Below, piece by piece: positions 37,189-46,225 of a stretch of DNA of 55,496 bases. Within the stretch, counting starts at the first letter, position 1; each line of letters begins with the position of its first letter. This DNA comes from Lachnospiraceae bacterium. Lineage in GTDB: Bacteria; Bacillota; Clostridia; Lachnospirales; Lachnospiraceae. The notes under the pieces were generated by a model, which saw only the letters and a list, made by a program, of their open reading frames with translations, was not told where the DNA came from and made no database searches. Position numbers and translations under genes: made by a program. The DNA lies in assembly GCA_017427775.1 (NCBI GenBank), contig JAFRSD010000030.1:1-55496 (forward strand), in the 5' to 3' direction.

Positions 37189-38336
37189 CCTTTATATACG
37201 CTTGTTTTCAGCGCCGCGAGGTCAACGGAAACCGGAAGCCCGCGGATCACAAGGTCAAAATACGGAAGCATCAGCTCGAAGTCTTCCTCAAGGACCGCAT
37301 GTCCTTCTTTGTGAAAATGACATACGAACCGGTCTCCTAAGCCGAGGAATGAATAAAGCCTGTCGGCTTCGCGGTAGCATTCCCACATGGAAGGCGCATT
37401 GACCCAGTCCTCGCCGGTGCAGGCGGCGATCAGGAAATAACATCGGTCCGCCCCTGCTGCCAGCGCAGCCAGTTCGTACTGCTCCACCGGAATGTCCTCC
37501 GGAGAGGCATATGCACGGAACGCCTCGTTAAACCAGCCGCGTTCCGAATCCGACTGCAGACAGCTGAGCGGCTCATTGGTTCCGTAAGTGTAGGCATCGG
37601 AAGCGCCGACGCCCGAAAGGTCATAAGTCCGTCCTTCCGAAGTATAGCGATAGAGGGCGAGTCCGCCGGCACCCGAACAGGCGGGAGCGACAAGCCGGAA
37701 GCGGGGATCGAAAGCACCGCATACCGCGGTTGCTTTGCCCCAGCGCGATACACCGGTGACGATAGAGAACTCCGGATTGATTCCGAGCGCTTCCCCCGCG
37801 CCTGCAAGCAAAGCGTCAAGTATTTTCGAAGCGCCCCAGGCCCACGCCATCAGAACGCCGGTCTGCGTCTCCGGGGCCTCTTCGTGATACGGATAGCAGT
37901 CGTAAAATGCGCCGTTATGCTTGATATCGTCGGATGCGACAAGCGTGCTGTTATTCGGAATGACCGCGTAACCGCGCTTCAGCGCCGCTTCCATCGAAGG
38001 AAGCCCGTGCATGCTGATAATGACCGGATAGCCGCCGTCCGGCTTTTCGACGGAAGCGTCCGGCAGGAATACCGGCATGGACCAGGACCCGCTCCGACCG
38101 TTCACGGAAACCGTAACCGTGAGGTTCTTCGCGCCTTCCGCGGGAATGATCCCGAAGAATGAGATCATCTGCGCCCCTTCATCGGAAATGGCATAGCTTA
38201 CGGTCTCTCCGCTTCTCCACTTCCCGTACATGCAGTCTTCGTATTGTCCCCGCAGCTCCGCTGCGCGTTCGTCCCATTCCGCCGGGCCGGTCATTCTGCG
38301 GCCGTCCGCGAAGGTGAAAATATCCGGATAATTCAT
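37176..38336 (-). CDS. CE15-like glucuronoyl esterase family protein
   Basis: Alpha/beta-hydrolase of 386 residues resembling carbohydrate esterase family 15, which cuts ester links between glucuronic acid on xylan and lignin alcohols. The nucleophile is the serine in VTGVSRWGKATAVCGAFD, compared with GCSRxGKGA in the family. A histidine in HFHKEGHAVLEED near 345-355 fits the catalytic base. There is no signal peptide, so it would act inside the cell, perhaps on imported oligosaccharides. It is read opposite to its neighbours with its own promoter. GGGGG lies nine bases before the ATG. Confidence 0.75.
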   Translation of the reverse strand: MNYPDIFTFADGRRMTGPAEWDERAAELRGQYEDCMYGKWRSGETVSYAISDEGAQMISFFGIIPAEGAKNLTVTVSVNGRSGSWSMPVFLPDASVEKPDGGYPVIISMHGLPSMEAALKRGYAVIPNNSTLVASDDIKHNGAFYDCYPYHEEAPETQTGVLMAWAWGASKILDALLAGAGEALGINPEFSIVTGVSRWGKATAVCGAFDPRFRLVAPACSGAGGLALYRYTSEGRTYDLSGVGASDAYTYGTNEPLSCLQSDSERGWFNEAFRAYASPEDIPVEQYELAALAAGADRCYFLIAACTGEDWVNAPSMWECYREADRLYSFLGLGDRFVCHFHKEGHAVLEEDFELMLPYFDLVIRGLPVSVDLAALKTSVYKGQEQ

Positions 38337-38377
38337 GGTTGTAAACCCCCTGAGAATTCTTGATCTTACTCCTTTTG

Positions 38378-38406
38378 AGTATAACGGATGAGAAGGGAAT
38401 GCGCAA
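38378..38406 (-). promoter_or_regulatory. Promoter of the CE15-like gene
   Basis: On the minus strand TTGCGC (38401-38406), 17 bases, then TATACT (38378-38383), about 40 bases before the ATG. Confidence 0.6.
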
Positions 38407-38475
38407 CATCACTCTTGTGGGAATGACAGAATATTTTGCATTTTCCGCAAAGGAAAATCCGACGCCCGCGGGGAA

Positions 38476-38504
38476 TTGCCCGGGCAGGATAATTCTGCTA
38501 TAAT
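38476..38504 (+). promoter_or_regulatory. Promoter of the Cys-rich DUF3795-like gene
   Basis: TTGCCC (38476-38481), 17 bases, then a perfect TATAAT (38499-38504), 71 bases before the start codon. It is divergent from the esterase promoter. Confidence 0.65.
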
Positions 38505-38575
38505 TATGATGGTGTGGGATTGCCGGTCTTGACCGGAGTAAAACGCGAAGGAGGAAGCGGGCCGCTGCCTGCGGG

Positions 38576-39040
38576 ATGACTATGGATTATACGAAGATTA
38601 AAGAAGAATTTGAGAAATACGGCGTGGAGTTTAAGCCCGAACTGATCGGCGAGGGTCTCACGGAGGAGCAGAAGCAGGAGATCAACCCTTGCGGAACTTT
38701 CTGCGGCAAATGCGATGATTACGGCGTAACCTGTGACGGCTGTCGTAACCGCGGAGGACGTCCGCTCTGGTATCAGATGTTCGGAACGACGGCGCCCTGC
38801 CCGTACTTTGCATGCACTTCCGAGAAAGGCATCCATGACTGTTCGCAGTGCGGTAAGCTGCCGTGCGCGGAATACTTCTCCTATCCGGATCCGGATATGG
38901 CGATCGAGTATAAGCAGTGGTGGTTCAAGCTTCGCATGAACAATCTGAAGAAGTGCAACCCCGACTGCAAGGTTGAGGTTATGGACACGTATGAGCAGAA
39001 TGTGGTGAAATATCTCGGAGAAGAAGACGCCAAGAATTAA
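38576..39040 (+). CDS. Cysteine-rich DUF3795-like protein
   Basis: 154 residues, probably cytosolic and metal- or iron-sulfur-binding. Cysteines come in pairs: CGTFCGKCDDYGVTCDGC near residues 39-56, CPYFAC near 75-80, CSQCGKLPC near 90-98. This spacing matches my memory of DUF3795 proteins, whose function is unknown. The start is either the ATG at 38576 or the one six bases on; the best Shine-Dalgarno, AAGGAGG, is 20 or more bases upstream, so initiation is uncertain. A strong terminator follows. Confidence 0.7.
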   Translation: MTMDYTKIKEEFEKYGVEFKPELIGEGLTEEQKQEINPCGTFCGKCDDYGVTCDGCRNRGGRPLWYQMFGTTAPCPYFACTSEKGIHDCSQCGKLPCAEYFSYPDPDMAIEYKQWWFKLRMNNLKKCNPDCKVEVMDTYEQNVVKYLGEEDAKN

Positions 39041-39078
39041 GAATTATTTAAGAAACGCACAGGAGTTACGTAAAGACT

Positions 39079-39129
39079 TCCGGTCGGATCTGTTGTATGG
39101 TATAAGCAACAGAGGTCGACCGGATTTTT
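39079..39129 (+). terminator. Strong terminator after the DUF3795-like gene
   Basis: TCCGGTCG pairs with CGACCGGA, an inner CTGTTG pairs with CAACAG, then five T. Confidence 0.85.
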
Positions 39130-39176
39130 ATTTCCGGGGGATAAGAATAACCGCGTAAGAAAGCGAGGATAAGAAA

Positions 39177-39983
39177 ATGAATAAAGAAGCAATCGTAACC
39201 GCAAAGGATATTTCGAAAACCTTTTCCAATGAAAGCGTGCAGCAGCACGTGCTGAAGAACCTGAACCTGAACATCTGCAGAGGCGATTTCACGGTTATCA
39301 TGGGAAACTCCGGTTCCGGCAAGAGTACGCTCCTCTATACGCTCTCCGGAATGGACCGACCGACGCTCGGAACGGTAACCTACCACGTTGACGGAGGGGA
39401 TGTGGAAATCTCGAAATACAACAATGACGAGCTTGCGAAGTTTCGAAGAGACCATGCCGGATTTGTCTTCCAGCAGAATTATCTGAATGATTCGATGAGC
39501 GCGCTCGATAACGTCATGGTGTGCGGCCTTTTGAAGAATAAGGACCGTAAGGCACTTGCGGAGCGTGCTAAGAAGCTCCTTACCAGCGTGGAGATCGAGG
39601 AGCGCGACCAGCGCAAATTCCCGGCACAGCTTTCGGGCGGCCAGCAGCAGCGGGTTGCCGTTGTACGAGGCGTCATCAACGAGCCCGAGATTCTGTACGC
39701 TGATGAACCGACCGGCGCGCTGAACTCCCAGAATACGGAAAATGTGCTCAATATCCTGACAGACCTGAACAAGCAGGGACAGAGCATCGTTATGGTAACT
39801 CATACGATCAAGGCTGCCGAGCGCGGCAACCGCATCCTTTATCTTGCGGACGGCGTGATCACCGCCGAGATCGATCTCGGGCCGTATGCAGGCGACTACC
39901 GTGACGAGAGTAACCCGAAACTTAGTGAGGCAAAGGAACGCCACGCGAAGCTGAAGGCGTTCTTACAGGAAATGGGGTGGTAA
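39177..39983 (+). CDS. ABC transporter ATP-binding protein (MacB/LolD type)
   Basis: ATPase of 268 residues partnered with the FtsX-like permease that follows two bases later. Walker A GNSGSGKST, Q-loop FVFQQNYL, signature LSGGQQQRVAVVRG, Walker B ILYADEPTGALNSQ, and the switch histidine in VTHTIKAAERG. The EPTGALN sequence is typical of exporters of peptides or lipids and of antimicrobial peptide resistance transporters. It sits upstream of a two-component system, which suggests the transporter is induced by the compound it handles. Confidence 0.9.
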   Translation: MNKEAIVTAKDISKTFSNESVQQHVLKNLNLNICRGDFTVIMGNSGSGKSTLLYTLSGMDRPTLGTVTYHVDGGDVEISKYNNDELAKFRRDHAGFVFQQNYLNDSMSALDNVMVCGLLKNKDRKALAERAKKLLTSVEIEERDQRKFPAQLSGGQQQRVAVVRGVINEPEILYADEPTGALNSQNTENVLNILTDLNKQGQSIVMVTHTIKAAERGNRILYLADGVITAEIDLGPYAGDYRDESNPKLSEAKERHAKLKAFLQEMGW

Positions 39984-39984
39984 G

Positions 39985-42384
39985 ATGTATAAGCTTTTCT
40001 TTATTGCCCGGAACAATATGAAAAAGCAGAAGGGCGACATGATCACATTCCTTCTGTTCACGATGCTTGCTTCGTACCTGATCTTCCAGTGCGCTTCGGC
40101 GCTTCTCGGAATGGGAAAGGTAATGAACAGCCGGTTTGAAGACGTGAACGGCGCGGAGGTGCTCATCTTCGGAGACGATTATGAAGAGGAAGTTGCGGCG
40201 TGGGAGCAGGCTTTAGACGAAACCAAGGACATTGTCGATGTGGAAAAGACGCCGTTTCTCAGGTTGTACTGCTCTTACCGGAATACGAAGAACAAGGAGT
40301 TTGAGGAGTACGAGTTTTATGTAGAGCCGTACACCGTCAACCCGAAGTACATGAACCTCGGAATTGATTCGAAGGATCTGAAAGAAGACGACATTCTGAT
40401 TCCGATGTTTTTAAAGAGCCGTTTCTCCGTTGGGGACACGATGGAACTGAAGTTCAACGATACCGTGTATTCCTTCCGCATTGCGGGCTACACCGAGGAC
40501 CCGTACTTCTCTTCCTCCATTAACGTTACGATCTATTACTGCCATATGTCGCAGGCAAGGATCGATACGATTGCGGCGAGCCATCCGGGACTTGCGGGAA
40601 TGGGCATGGTGTTCCGCGGCAAAGTGGACGAAAAGGCACTGGAGGACGGGCTTCTGACCGCGGATGTCGAGAAGGCGGTTACGACAGCTTACCACCGGCT
40701 GATCGCATCCTCCGAGGAGGAGCATCCGGAGCGGAATTACAACAATTTTACGGCGGTTAACTGGCAGATGATGCGCGGCGGCGCACAGTTCCTTCCGCAG
40801 GTCGTGATGGCGGTTGTTCTTCTGTTCGCAGTCATCGTTCTGGTCGTCGCATTTGTCATCATTGCTTACGGCGTACGGGATTTCATCCTGCGGAACATGA
40901 AGAATACCGGAATTCTGGAGGCCGCCGGTTATACGACCGCAACCCTTCGCGCTGCACTTTGCGTACAGATCGTGACCGTCGCATTGGTCGGAAGTTTGAT
41001 CGGTATTATTGCGGGACTGTTAACGCAGAAGCCCTTCGGAAACCTTGTGAGCGGTATCCTCGGGATCTCGTGGAACCAGCCGGTTCACTGGGGCGCGGCA
41101 ATCGGCACGCTTCTCGGTCTTTCGCTTACGACGTTTTTGATCGCCTGGGTTCTCGGCGGACGTTATAAGAAGATTACGGTTCTCGACGCGCTGCGCGGCG
41201 GAATCAATACCCATAACTACAAGAAAAATCATATTCCGCTTGATAAGTCGGCCATGCCGCTTCCGGTTGCGATGTCCCTTAAGAGCACGCTCGGCGGAAA
41301 GAGGAGAAGCATTCTTCTGATTGCGATCACGGCGATTCTTGCGATCGCGATGACCTGCGGCTTCGCTCTTTACGAGTCGTTCGGCATGAATAAAAACGCG
41401 ATGGGCGAGATGTTCGCGTTTGAGATCGGTACGATTCAGGTCATGAACGTAGACCCTGCCTGCGAAGAGGATCTGCAGAAGATGGAAGGGGTCAGCAACA
41501 GCCTGATGTATGTCGGATTTGAGCCGGTCATCCGGTTAGGTGACAAGGAGTATTCCGCTTACACATTTGCCGACGAGGATACAAATAAGCGTCTCAATCT
41601 GATGATGCTGAAGGGCCGCGTGGAGATGCATGACAACGAGATCCTTCTGACGCAGGCGCTTGCCGAGGAACTCGGCTGCGGAATCGGAGACGTTGTAACG
41701 GTGACACTCGGAAAGAAATCGGCGGAATATATCGTAACGGGCTTTGACCAGCGGATGGAGCGAATGGGCAGAACCGCCAACATGACGCTTGCGGGAGCCG
41801 TGAAGGTGCTCGGTTCCGTTGAAAAGGTAACCTTTATCATTACCGCGAAGGAAGGCTACGGCTTCTCCGATATGGAAAAGGGAGTAAAGGACGTCTGTGC
41901 AGCGCATGACTGTAATGATTTCGTTATCGTCAACAGCGAAAAGTACATGAAGGTTACGACCGGTACGGTTTCGATAGCCATGAAAGCGGTATGTGCCGTA
42001 ATCTCCCTGATTACCATCTTCATTGTTTCGTTTACCATCGCCCTCATCATCCGCGGAAAGATCACACGCGAATGGCGTTCCATGGGCATTGACAAGGCGC
42101 TCGGTATGACGAGCGGCCAGCAGATCGTACAGATCATGCTTTCAAACCTTCCCGCCGTAATTATCGGGAGCATCCTCGGGGTCGTTCTTGCAGGCCCCGC
42201 GGGAAGCGCCCTGTGCCGTGTGATCTTCAGCTTGTTCGGCATGAAGAAAGTCTGCTTCGGTGGTTCGCTCTTCTTTAAAACCATAAGCGCCGCAAGCATC
42301 GTCCTGATGGCAGCAGTTACCGCCGCCCTCATGGGGCTCCGCGTACGCCGCATGAAGCCGGTTGAGATGATCACGGAGGAATAA
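39985..42384 (+). CDS. ABC transporter permease with two FtsX domains
   Basis: 799 residues. Membrane helix 1 (about 17-40), a large extracytoplasmic domain (about 41-262), three helices (about 265-390) forming the first FtsX domain, then helix 5 (about 432-455), a second outer domain, and three more helices (about 665-790). This is the duplicated architecture of large FtsX-type permeases rather than the single large-loop arrangement of BceB. The substrate is unknown. A terminator separates it from the regulator genes. Confidence 0.85.
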   Translation: MYKLFFIARNNMKKQKGDMITFLLFTMLASYLIFQCASALLGMGKVMNSRFEDVNGAEVLIFGDDYEEEVAAWEQALDETKDIVDVEKTPFLRLYCSYRNTKNKEFEEYEFYVEPYTVNPKYMNLGIDSKDLKEDDILIPMFLKSRFSVGDTMELKFNDTVYSFRIAGYTEDPYFSSSINVTIYYCHMSQARIDTIAASHPGLAGMGMVFRGKVDEKALEDGLLTADVEKAVTTAYHRLIASSEEEHPERNYNNFTAVNWQMMRGGAQFLPQVVMAVVLLFAVIVLVVAFVIIAYGVRDFILRNMKNTGILEAAGYTTATLRAALCVQIVTVALVGSLIGIIAGLLTQKPFGNLVSGILGISWNQPVHWGAAIGTLLGLSLTTFLIAWVLGGRYKKITVLDALRGGINTHNYKKNHIPLDKSAMPLPVAMSLKSTLGGKRRSILLIAITAILAIAMTCGFALYESFGMNKNAMGEMFAFEIGTIQVMNVDPACEEDLQKMEGVSNSLMYVGFEPVIRLGDKEYSAYTFADEDTNKRLNLMMLKGRVEMHDNEILLTQALAEELGCGIGDVVTVTLGKKSAEYIVTGFDQRMERMGRTANMTLAGAVKVLGSVEKVTFIITAKEGYGFSDMEKGVKDVCAAHDCNDFVIVNSEKYMKVTTGTVSIAMKAVCAVISLITIFIVSFTIALIIRGKITREWRSMGIDKALGMTSGQQIVQIMLSNLPAVIIGSILGVVLAGPAGSALCRVIFSLFGMKKVCFGGSLFFKTISAASIVLMAAVTAALMGLRVRRMKPVEMITEE

Positions 42385-42393
42385 AGAGAAAAT

Positions 42394-42427
42394 GCGGGAA
42401 GTCCTGTTATTCGGGGCTTCCCGTTTC
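42394..42427 (+). terminator. Terminator after the ABC permease
   Basis: CGGGAAG pairs with CTTCCCG, extended by CC/GG, then TTTCTTT. Confidence 0.75.
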
Positions 42428-42560
42428 TTTGCGGCAAATGTTGCCGGACCGATCCGCTTTTCCGCGCCGTTTCGGTCTTTTGCTTTTCTTTCCGGCGTGC
42501 TATACTGTTCTTAACAGCGGAACAGATCCGGCGGAAGATACATGGAAATCGGAGGGAACC

Positions 42561-43328
42561 ATGCATTATCAGGTTTTGATTGTGGATGATGAGATTGAAC
42601 TTGCGAAGATGACAGCGGAATATCTCACGATGTTCGATATAACGGCCGCAAGCGTATACAGCGCTGCGGACTGCTATGCTTTCTTTGAGGACAATACGGC
42701 GGAAATGATCCTTTTAGATATCAATCTCGGGGACGGATCCGGCTTCTCGGTCTGCAAAAAACTGCGTGAAGAGTATAATCTTCCGATTCTTTTCATCAGC
42801 GCGCGGCAGAGCGATGACGATGTCCTTGCGGCACTCAGCATCGGCGGCGACGATTATATCAAAAAGCCGTACAGTCTGTCTGTACTGCTGGCGAAGGTAA
42901 AGGTCAATCTGAAGCGCATCGGAGAGCTTCGCGCCGTGCAGGAGGCGGAACGCACAATGGCACCGGGACAGGGTCCTGCAGACGGAACGGCACCCGGAAA
43001 GAGCGCCCCGGGAACGGGCGGACCGGCAGATCCTTCCGCGGAACAGCTGTCGATCGATCCGGCCACGATGTCGGCGATCCGCGGCGGCGAGCGGATCCCG
43101 CTGAAAGCGAAGGAATTTGCCCTTCTGAAATGCCTTTATGATCATAAAAATACGATTGTCACGAAGGAAGTCCTTTTCAACGAAGTATGGGGCGATGCAT
43201 TTTACAGCGACGGAACGCTGAATGTTCATATCCGTAAGCTCCGTGAGAAACTGGAGGAGGACCCGAACGCCCCGAAACGGATTAAAACCGTCTGGGGTAC
43301 GGGATATATTTTGGAGACGGAAGCATGA
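42561..43328 (+). CDS. OmpR-family response regulator
   Basis: 255 residues. Receiver domain 1-120 with phosphoacceptor D53 (LLDINLGDGSG), acidic pocket D9-D10, and the lysine in KKPYSLSVLLAKV. A Pro/Gly/Ala-rich linker of about 40 residues follows (roughly 135-170), then a winged-helix DNA-binding domain (GGERIPLKAKEFALLKCL through KTVWGTGYIL). The linker is longer than usual. GGAGG is five bases before the ATG at 42561. It overlaps the kinase gene by four bases. Confidence 0.92.
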   Translation: MHYQVLIVDDEIELAKMTAEYLTMFDITAASVYSAADCYAFFEDNTAEMILLDINLGDGSGFSVCKKLREEYNLPILFISARQSDDDVLAALSIGGDDYIKKPYSLSVLLAKVKVNLKRIGELRAVQEAERTMAPGQGPADGTAPGKSAPGTGGPADPSAEQLSIDPATMSAIRGGERIPLKAKEFALLKCLYDHKNTIVTKEVLFNEVWGDAFYSDGTLNVHIRKLREKLEEDPNAPKRIKTVWGTGYILETEA

Positions 43329-44635
43329 AATACCGGAATCGGATCGTAATCATATACATTTTCGTCATGCTTGCCGCGCTGGCTGTTCTCTTCGTGCTTT
43401 CGGGGCAGAAGGCACACACGAAACGGGATATGGTCGCTTATAATGATCTGATGTTCCGCATCGAAGAAGCCTACCGTGGCGGCCGGCCGTGTGCGGAGAT
43501 CGAGAAGGCGTTTGATTGCCGTATCGTTCTTTCGGAGGATGGCAATGCGGAAGTGATACGTGCCTATGCGGATTATTCGCTTGTCATGGATTTCGCGCCG
43601 GAAGGAACGGTGATCGGACATGTTATTTTCCACGATGTCAGCGAGGAATTCCTGCAGACGCAGCAAAGGACACGCCGGACGATGTTACTGTTCTGGGCGG
43701 CCGTATTTGCCGCGGGGATCGTATTTCTGCTCCTTCTCGACTGGTTCTTACTGAAACCGTCGCGGGAGATGAGCGGGCTTTCCGAGCAGATCGCGAAGGG
43801 CAATCTCGACATGCCGCTCCCGATCCGTAAGCACAATCCGTTCGGAAATCTTGTGGAAGGCTTCGATCTGATGCGCGAGGAGCTGAAAGCATCCCGCGAA
43901 CGGGAAGCCGAGGCGGAAAAGGCGAAGAAGGAGCTTGTTGCGGAACTGGCCCACGACATAAAGACGCCTGTCGCGACGATCCGTGCGACCTGCGAAGTGA
44001 TGGAACTGCGGCAGCAGCGGCGCATTGAGCAGCTGAAGGGATCCGCGGACGGTGAGGGAATTGCCGAAGCGGAGGACGTTTTAGAGAAGGCGCGGACCAT
44101 CGCGCATAAGACCGACACGATTCAGCACCTGATGGATAATGTATTCCAGACAACGCTTGAGGAGCTGGACCGCATCGAGGTTAAACCGACGGAGGAAAGC
44201 ACTTCGATCATCGAGGAATACTTCCGGAATCTCAAGAATTACGGGAATATCATTTTGGAGAACGCAATCCCGTCGTGCCTTGTTTATATGGACCGGCTTC
44301 GGATGGAACAGGTTATCGACAATGTGGTCGGAAACTCCCATAAATATGCGGGAACGGATATCCGCGTACGCTTTGACGAGGTAAAGATGAAGACCTCGGA
44401 CCGGGAGGATTCCCCGTTTATCCGGATCCGCGTGCGGGACGAGGGCCCCGGCGCGAGCGAGGAGGAACTTCCGATGCTCATGGAAAAATACTACCGCGGC
44501 AGCGGCGCGAAGGGACAGGCCGGCTTCGGTCTCGGGCTTTATCTGACACGTTCCTACATGGAGAAACAGGGCGGCGGCGCCGAGGTTTATAACGATAACG
44601 GCTTTGTCGTGGAGCTGTATCTTCGGAAAGTATGA
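43325..44635 (+). CDS. Sensor histidine kinase
   Basis: 436 residues. Two membrane helices (about 8-27 and 119-138) frame an extracytoplasmic sensor of about 90 residues. A HAMP-like segment follows, then the H-box with H210 (ELAHDIKTPVATIRA), an N-box (QVIDNVVGNSHKYA), and G-boxes (RDEGPGASEEEL and GFGLGLYLT). It pairs with the response regulator whose stop it overlaps. With the ABC exporter upstream it likely senses an envelope-active compound; this is context-based inference. Confidence 0.92.
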   Translation: MKYRNRIVIIYIFVMLAALAVLFVLSGQKAHTKRDMVAYNDLMFRIEEAYRGGRPCAEIEKAFDCRIVLSEDGNAEVIRAYADYSLVMDFAPEGTVIGHVIFHDVSEEFLQTQQRTRRTMLLFWAAVFAAGIVFLLLLDWFLLKPSREMSGLSEQIAKGNLDMPLPIRKHNPFGNLVEGFDLMREELKASREREAEAEKAKKELVAELAHDIKTPVATIRATCEVMELRQQRRIEQLKGSADGEGIAEAEDVLEKARTIAHKTDTIQHLMDNVFQTTLEELDRIEVKPTEESTSIIEEYFRNLKNYGNIILENAIPSCLVYMDRLRMEQVIDNVVGNSHKYAGTDIRVRFDEVKMKTSDREDSPFIRIRVRDEGPGASEEELPMLMEKYYRGSGAKGQAGFGLGLYLTRSYMEKQGGGAEVYNDNGFVVELYLRKV

Positions 44636-44636
44636 G

Positions 44637-44675
44637 AATATGGCGGGAGAGGGATTCTTCCGCCGATATTTTTTC
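44637..44675 (+). terminator. Terminator after the kinase gene
   Basis: AATATGGCGG pairs with CCGCCGATATT (one bulge), loop of about 13, then TTTTTTC. Confidence 0.8.
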
Positions 44676-44695
44676 TTTTCTTTTGGAAAATGATA

Positions 44696-44704
44696 TGCTA
44701 TAAT
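44696..44704 (+). promoter_or_regulatory. Extended -10 promoter of the phosphodiester glycosidase gene
   Basis: TGCTATAAT, an extended -10 element with a perfect TATAAT at 44699-44704, 40 bases before the start codon. No good -35 is seen. Confidence 0.55.
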
Positions 44705-44744
44705 ATTCAAACATTCTGCATAATAACATTTGAGGGGGAATTTC

Positions 44745-45752
44745 GTGAAAAAGCAGAGACCGATTTGGGCAATTTGTTTCGGGTTGGTTCTGGCGGCCTT
44801 TACGACGTATGTGATGTTGGACGTATTTGTCATCAAGCGCCCGCTTGATACGAATGCGACTACGATCAACCTGGCATTGTTCGCAACGCCTACACCGCCG
44901 CCGACACCTTCACCTACACCGTCTCCGGCAGTAACGCCGGATGTGACGGGACCGGCAGAGCCTACGGAAACGCCGACACCGACACCTACGCCGACGCCGT
45001 CGTATTTTTCGGAGGAGGTCATCGCGACCGATACGTTCTATTCGAACGACCATCTGTCCATTACCATTTCCGAGTATCGCGAGAACAATACGCAGATCCA
45101 TGTGGCAGAGGTTCGCGTCAGCTCGGCACAGTATCTTCTGACCGCATTTGCCAACGACACGTACGGCCGGAACATTTATCAGAAACCTTCCGAGACCGGT
45201 AAGCGTGTGGGCGCCGTATTCCAGATCAACGGCGACAACTACGGTTCGCGTGAGGGCGGATACGTTATCCGAAACGGTGTCCTGTACCGTAAGACCGGTA
45301 ACAAGAACAAGAAAATGGACGTTCTGTGCATCATGCCGGACGGCGATTTCTACTTTACGCACTCGAACCGCGAGAGCGCGCAGGATCTGATGGACAAAGG
45401 CGTATGGCAGGCATTTACTTTCGGGCCGGTGCTTGTGGATAACAGTGAGATCAAGGTCGGCGTCAAGGACGAGGTAGACCTTTGCTATGTGACGAACCCG
45501 CGTACCGCGATCGGCATGATCGAACCGTTACATTACATCTTCCTTGTGGCGGACGGACGTACGGCGAAGAGCCACGGACTTTCGATCTACCAGGTAGCGG
45601 ACTTTATGCTTCGTCTCGGCTGCACCAAAGTTTACAACATGGACGGCGGCGGGTCATCAACCATGGTTTTCCAGAACAAGGTTGTGAATTTCCCGACTTC
45701 CGACGGACCTTATTACGAAAGGGGAGTGTCTGACATTGTCTACCTGCGGTAA
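44745..45752 (+). CDS. Phosphodiester glycosidase family protein (NAGPA domain)
   Basis: 335 residues, membrane-anchored and exposed outside. One N-terminal helix (about 8-30) is followed by a Thr/Pro-rich linker (about 45-85, repeated TPTPTP) and an NAGPA/DUF2233 domain (about 115-335) with INGDNYGSREGGYVIRNG, NPRTAIG and the hallmark NMDGGGSSTMV near the end. Family members cut GlcNAc-phosphate-type diesters or act on wall polymers. The start is GTG 44745 after GAGGGGG. Its 3' end overlaps the next gene by 17 bases. Confidence 0.87.
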   Translation: MKKQRPIWAICFGLVLAAFTTYVMLDVFVIKRPLDTNATTINLALFATPTPPPTPSPTPSPAVTPDVTGPAEPTETPTPTPTPTPSYFSEEVIATDTFYSNDHLSITISEYRENNTQIHVAEVRVSSAQYLLTAFANDTYGRNIYQKPSETGKRVGAVFQINGDNYGSREGGYVIRNGVLYRKTGNKNKKMDVLCIMPDGDFYFTHSNRESAQDLMDKGVWQAFTFGPVLVDNSEIKVGVKDEVDLCYVTNPRTAIGMIEPLHYIFLVADGRTAKSHGLSIYQVADFMLRLGCTKVYNMDGGGSSTMVFQNKVVNFPTSDGPYYERGVSDIVYLR

Positions 45753-46206
45753 GGTTTTCCGGCTGCACTGGAAGATTTTTTTCGGTGTGACCGTATTTGT
45801 CGGGATCTTCTCGGCGGTCTATGAACATTTTGCGCACGGCGTCCGCTCGAAGCCGATGATCTTCGCATTTGCCTACCCGCTGCTTTTAGGGGTGGTACCG
45901 ATCGTGGCGCTTGCTTATCTTCAGGTGATGAAGAAGATCAGCTACGAGGGAAATGTGCGTGCGGGCATCAATCTCTTCTATTCCGGGATCGCGACGCTGA
46001 CGCTCGGGTCGATCTCTTCGGGGGTTGTTGAGATTTACGGAACGACCAACCATCTGATCAAGTATTTCTATCTGGCCGGCTGTCCGCTGCTGGTTGCGGG
46101 GCTTATTCTGACGGCGGTCGGACTTGTCATGAAAGTTAATCAGGCCAACAGGGCCGATGACGGCGATGACAGCATTGAGGACTTTGCAGTAACCGATTAT
46201 TTATAA
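45736..46206 (+). CDS. Four-helix membrane protein of unknown function
   Basis: 156 residues, no family recognised. Hydrophobic segments at about 12-30, 42-62, 77-100 and 110-132 suggest four membrane helices, with a short acidic C-terminal tail. It starts at TTG 45736 within the end of the phosphodiester glycosidase gene, with AGGGGAG nine bases before. The overlap implies translational coupling and a shared envelope role. The TTG start is uncertain. Confidence 0.65.
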   Translation: MSTCGKVFRLHWKIFFGVTVFVGIFSAVYEHFAHGVRSKPMIFAFAYPLLLGVVPIVALAYLQVMKKISYEGNVRAGINLFYSGIATLTLGSISSGVVEIYGTTNHLIKYFYLAGCPLLVAGLILTAVGLVMKVNQANRADDGDDSIEDFAVTDYL

Positions 46207-46225
46207 AACTTAAGGAGGCATATAT

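Noticed and set aside
44880-45010. Simple repeat array in non-coding DNA
   Set aside because: The ACACCTACGCCG-like repetition encodes the Thr/Pro linker of the phosphodiester glycosidase.
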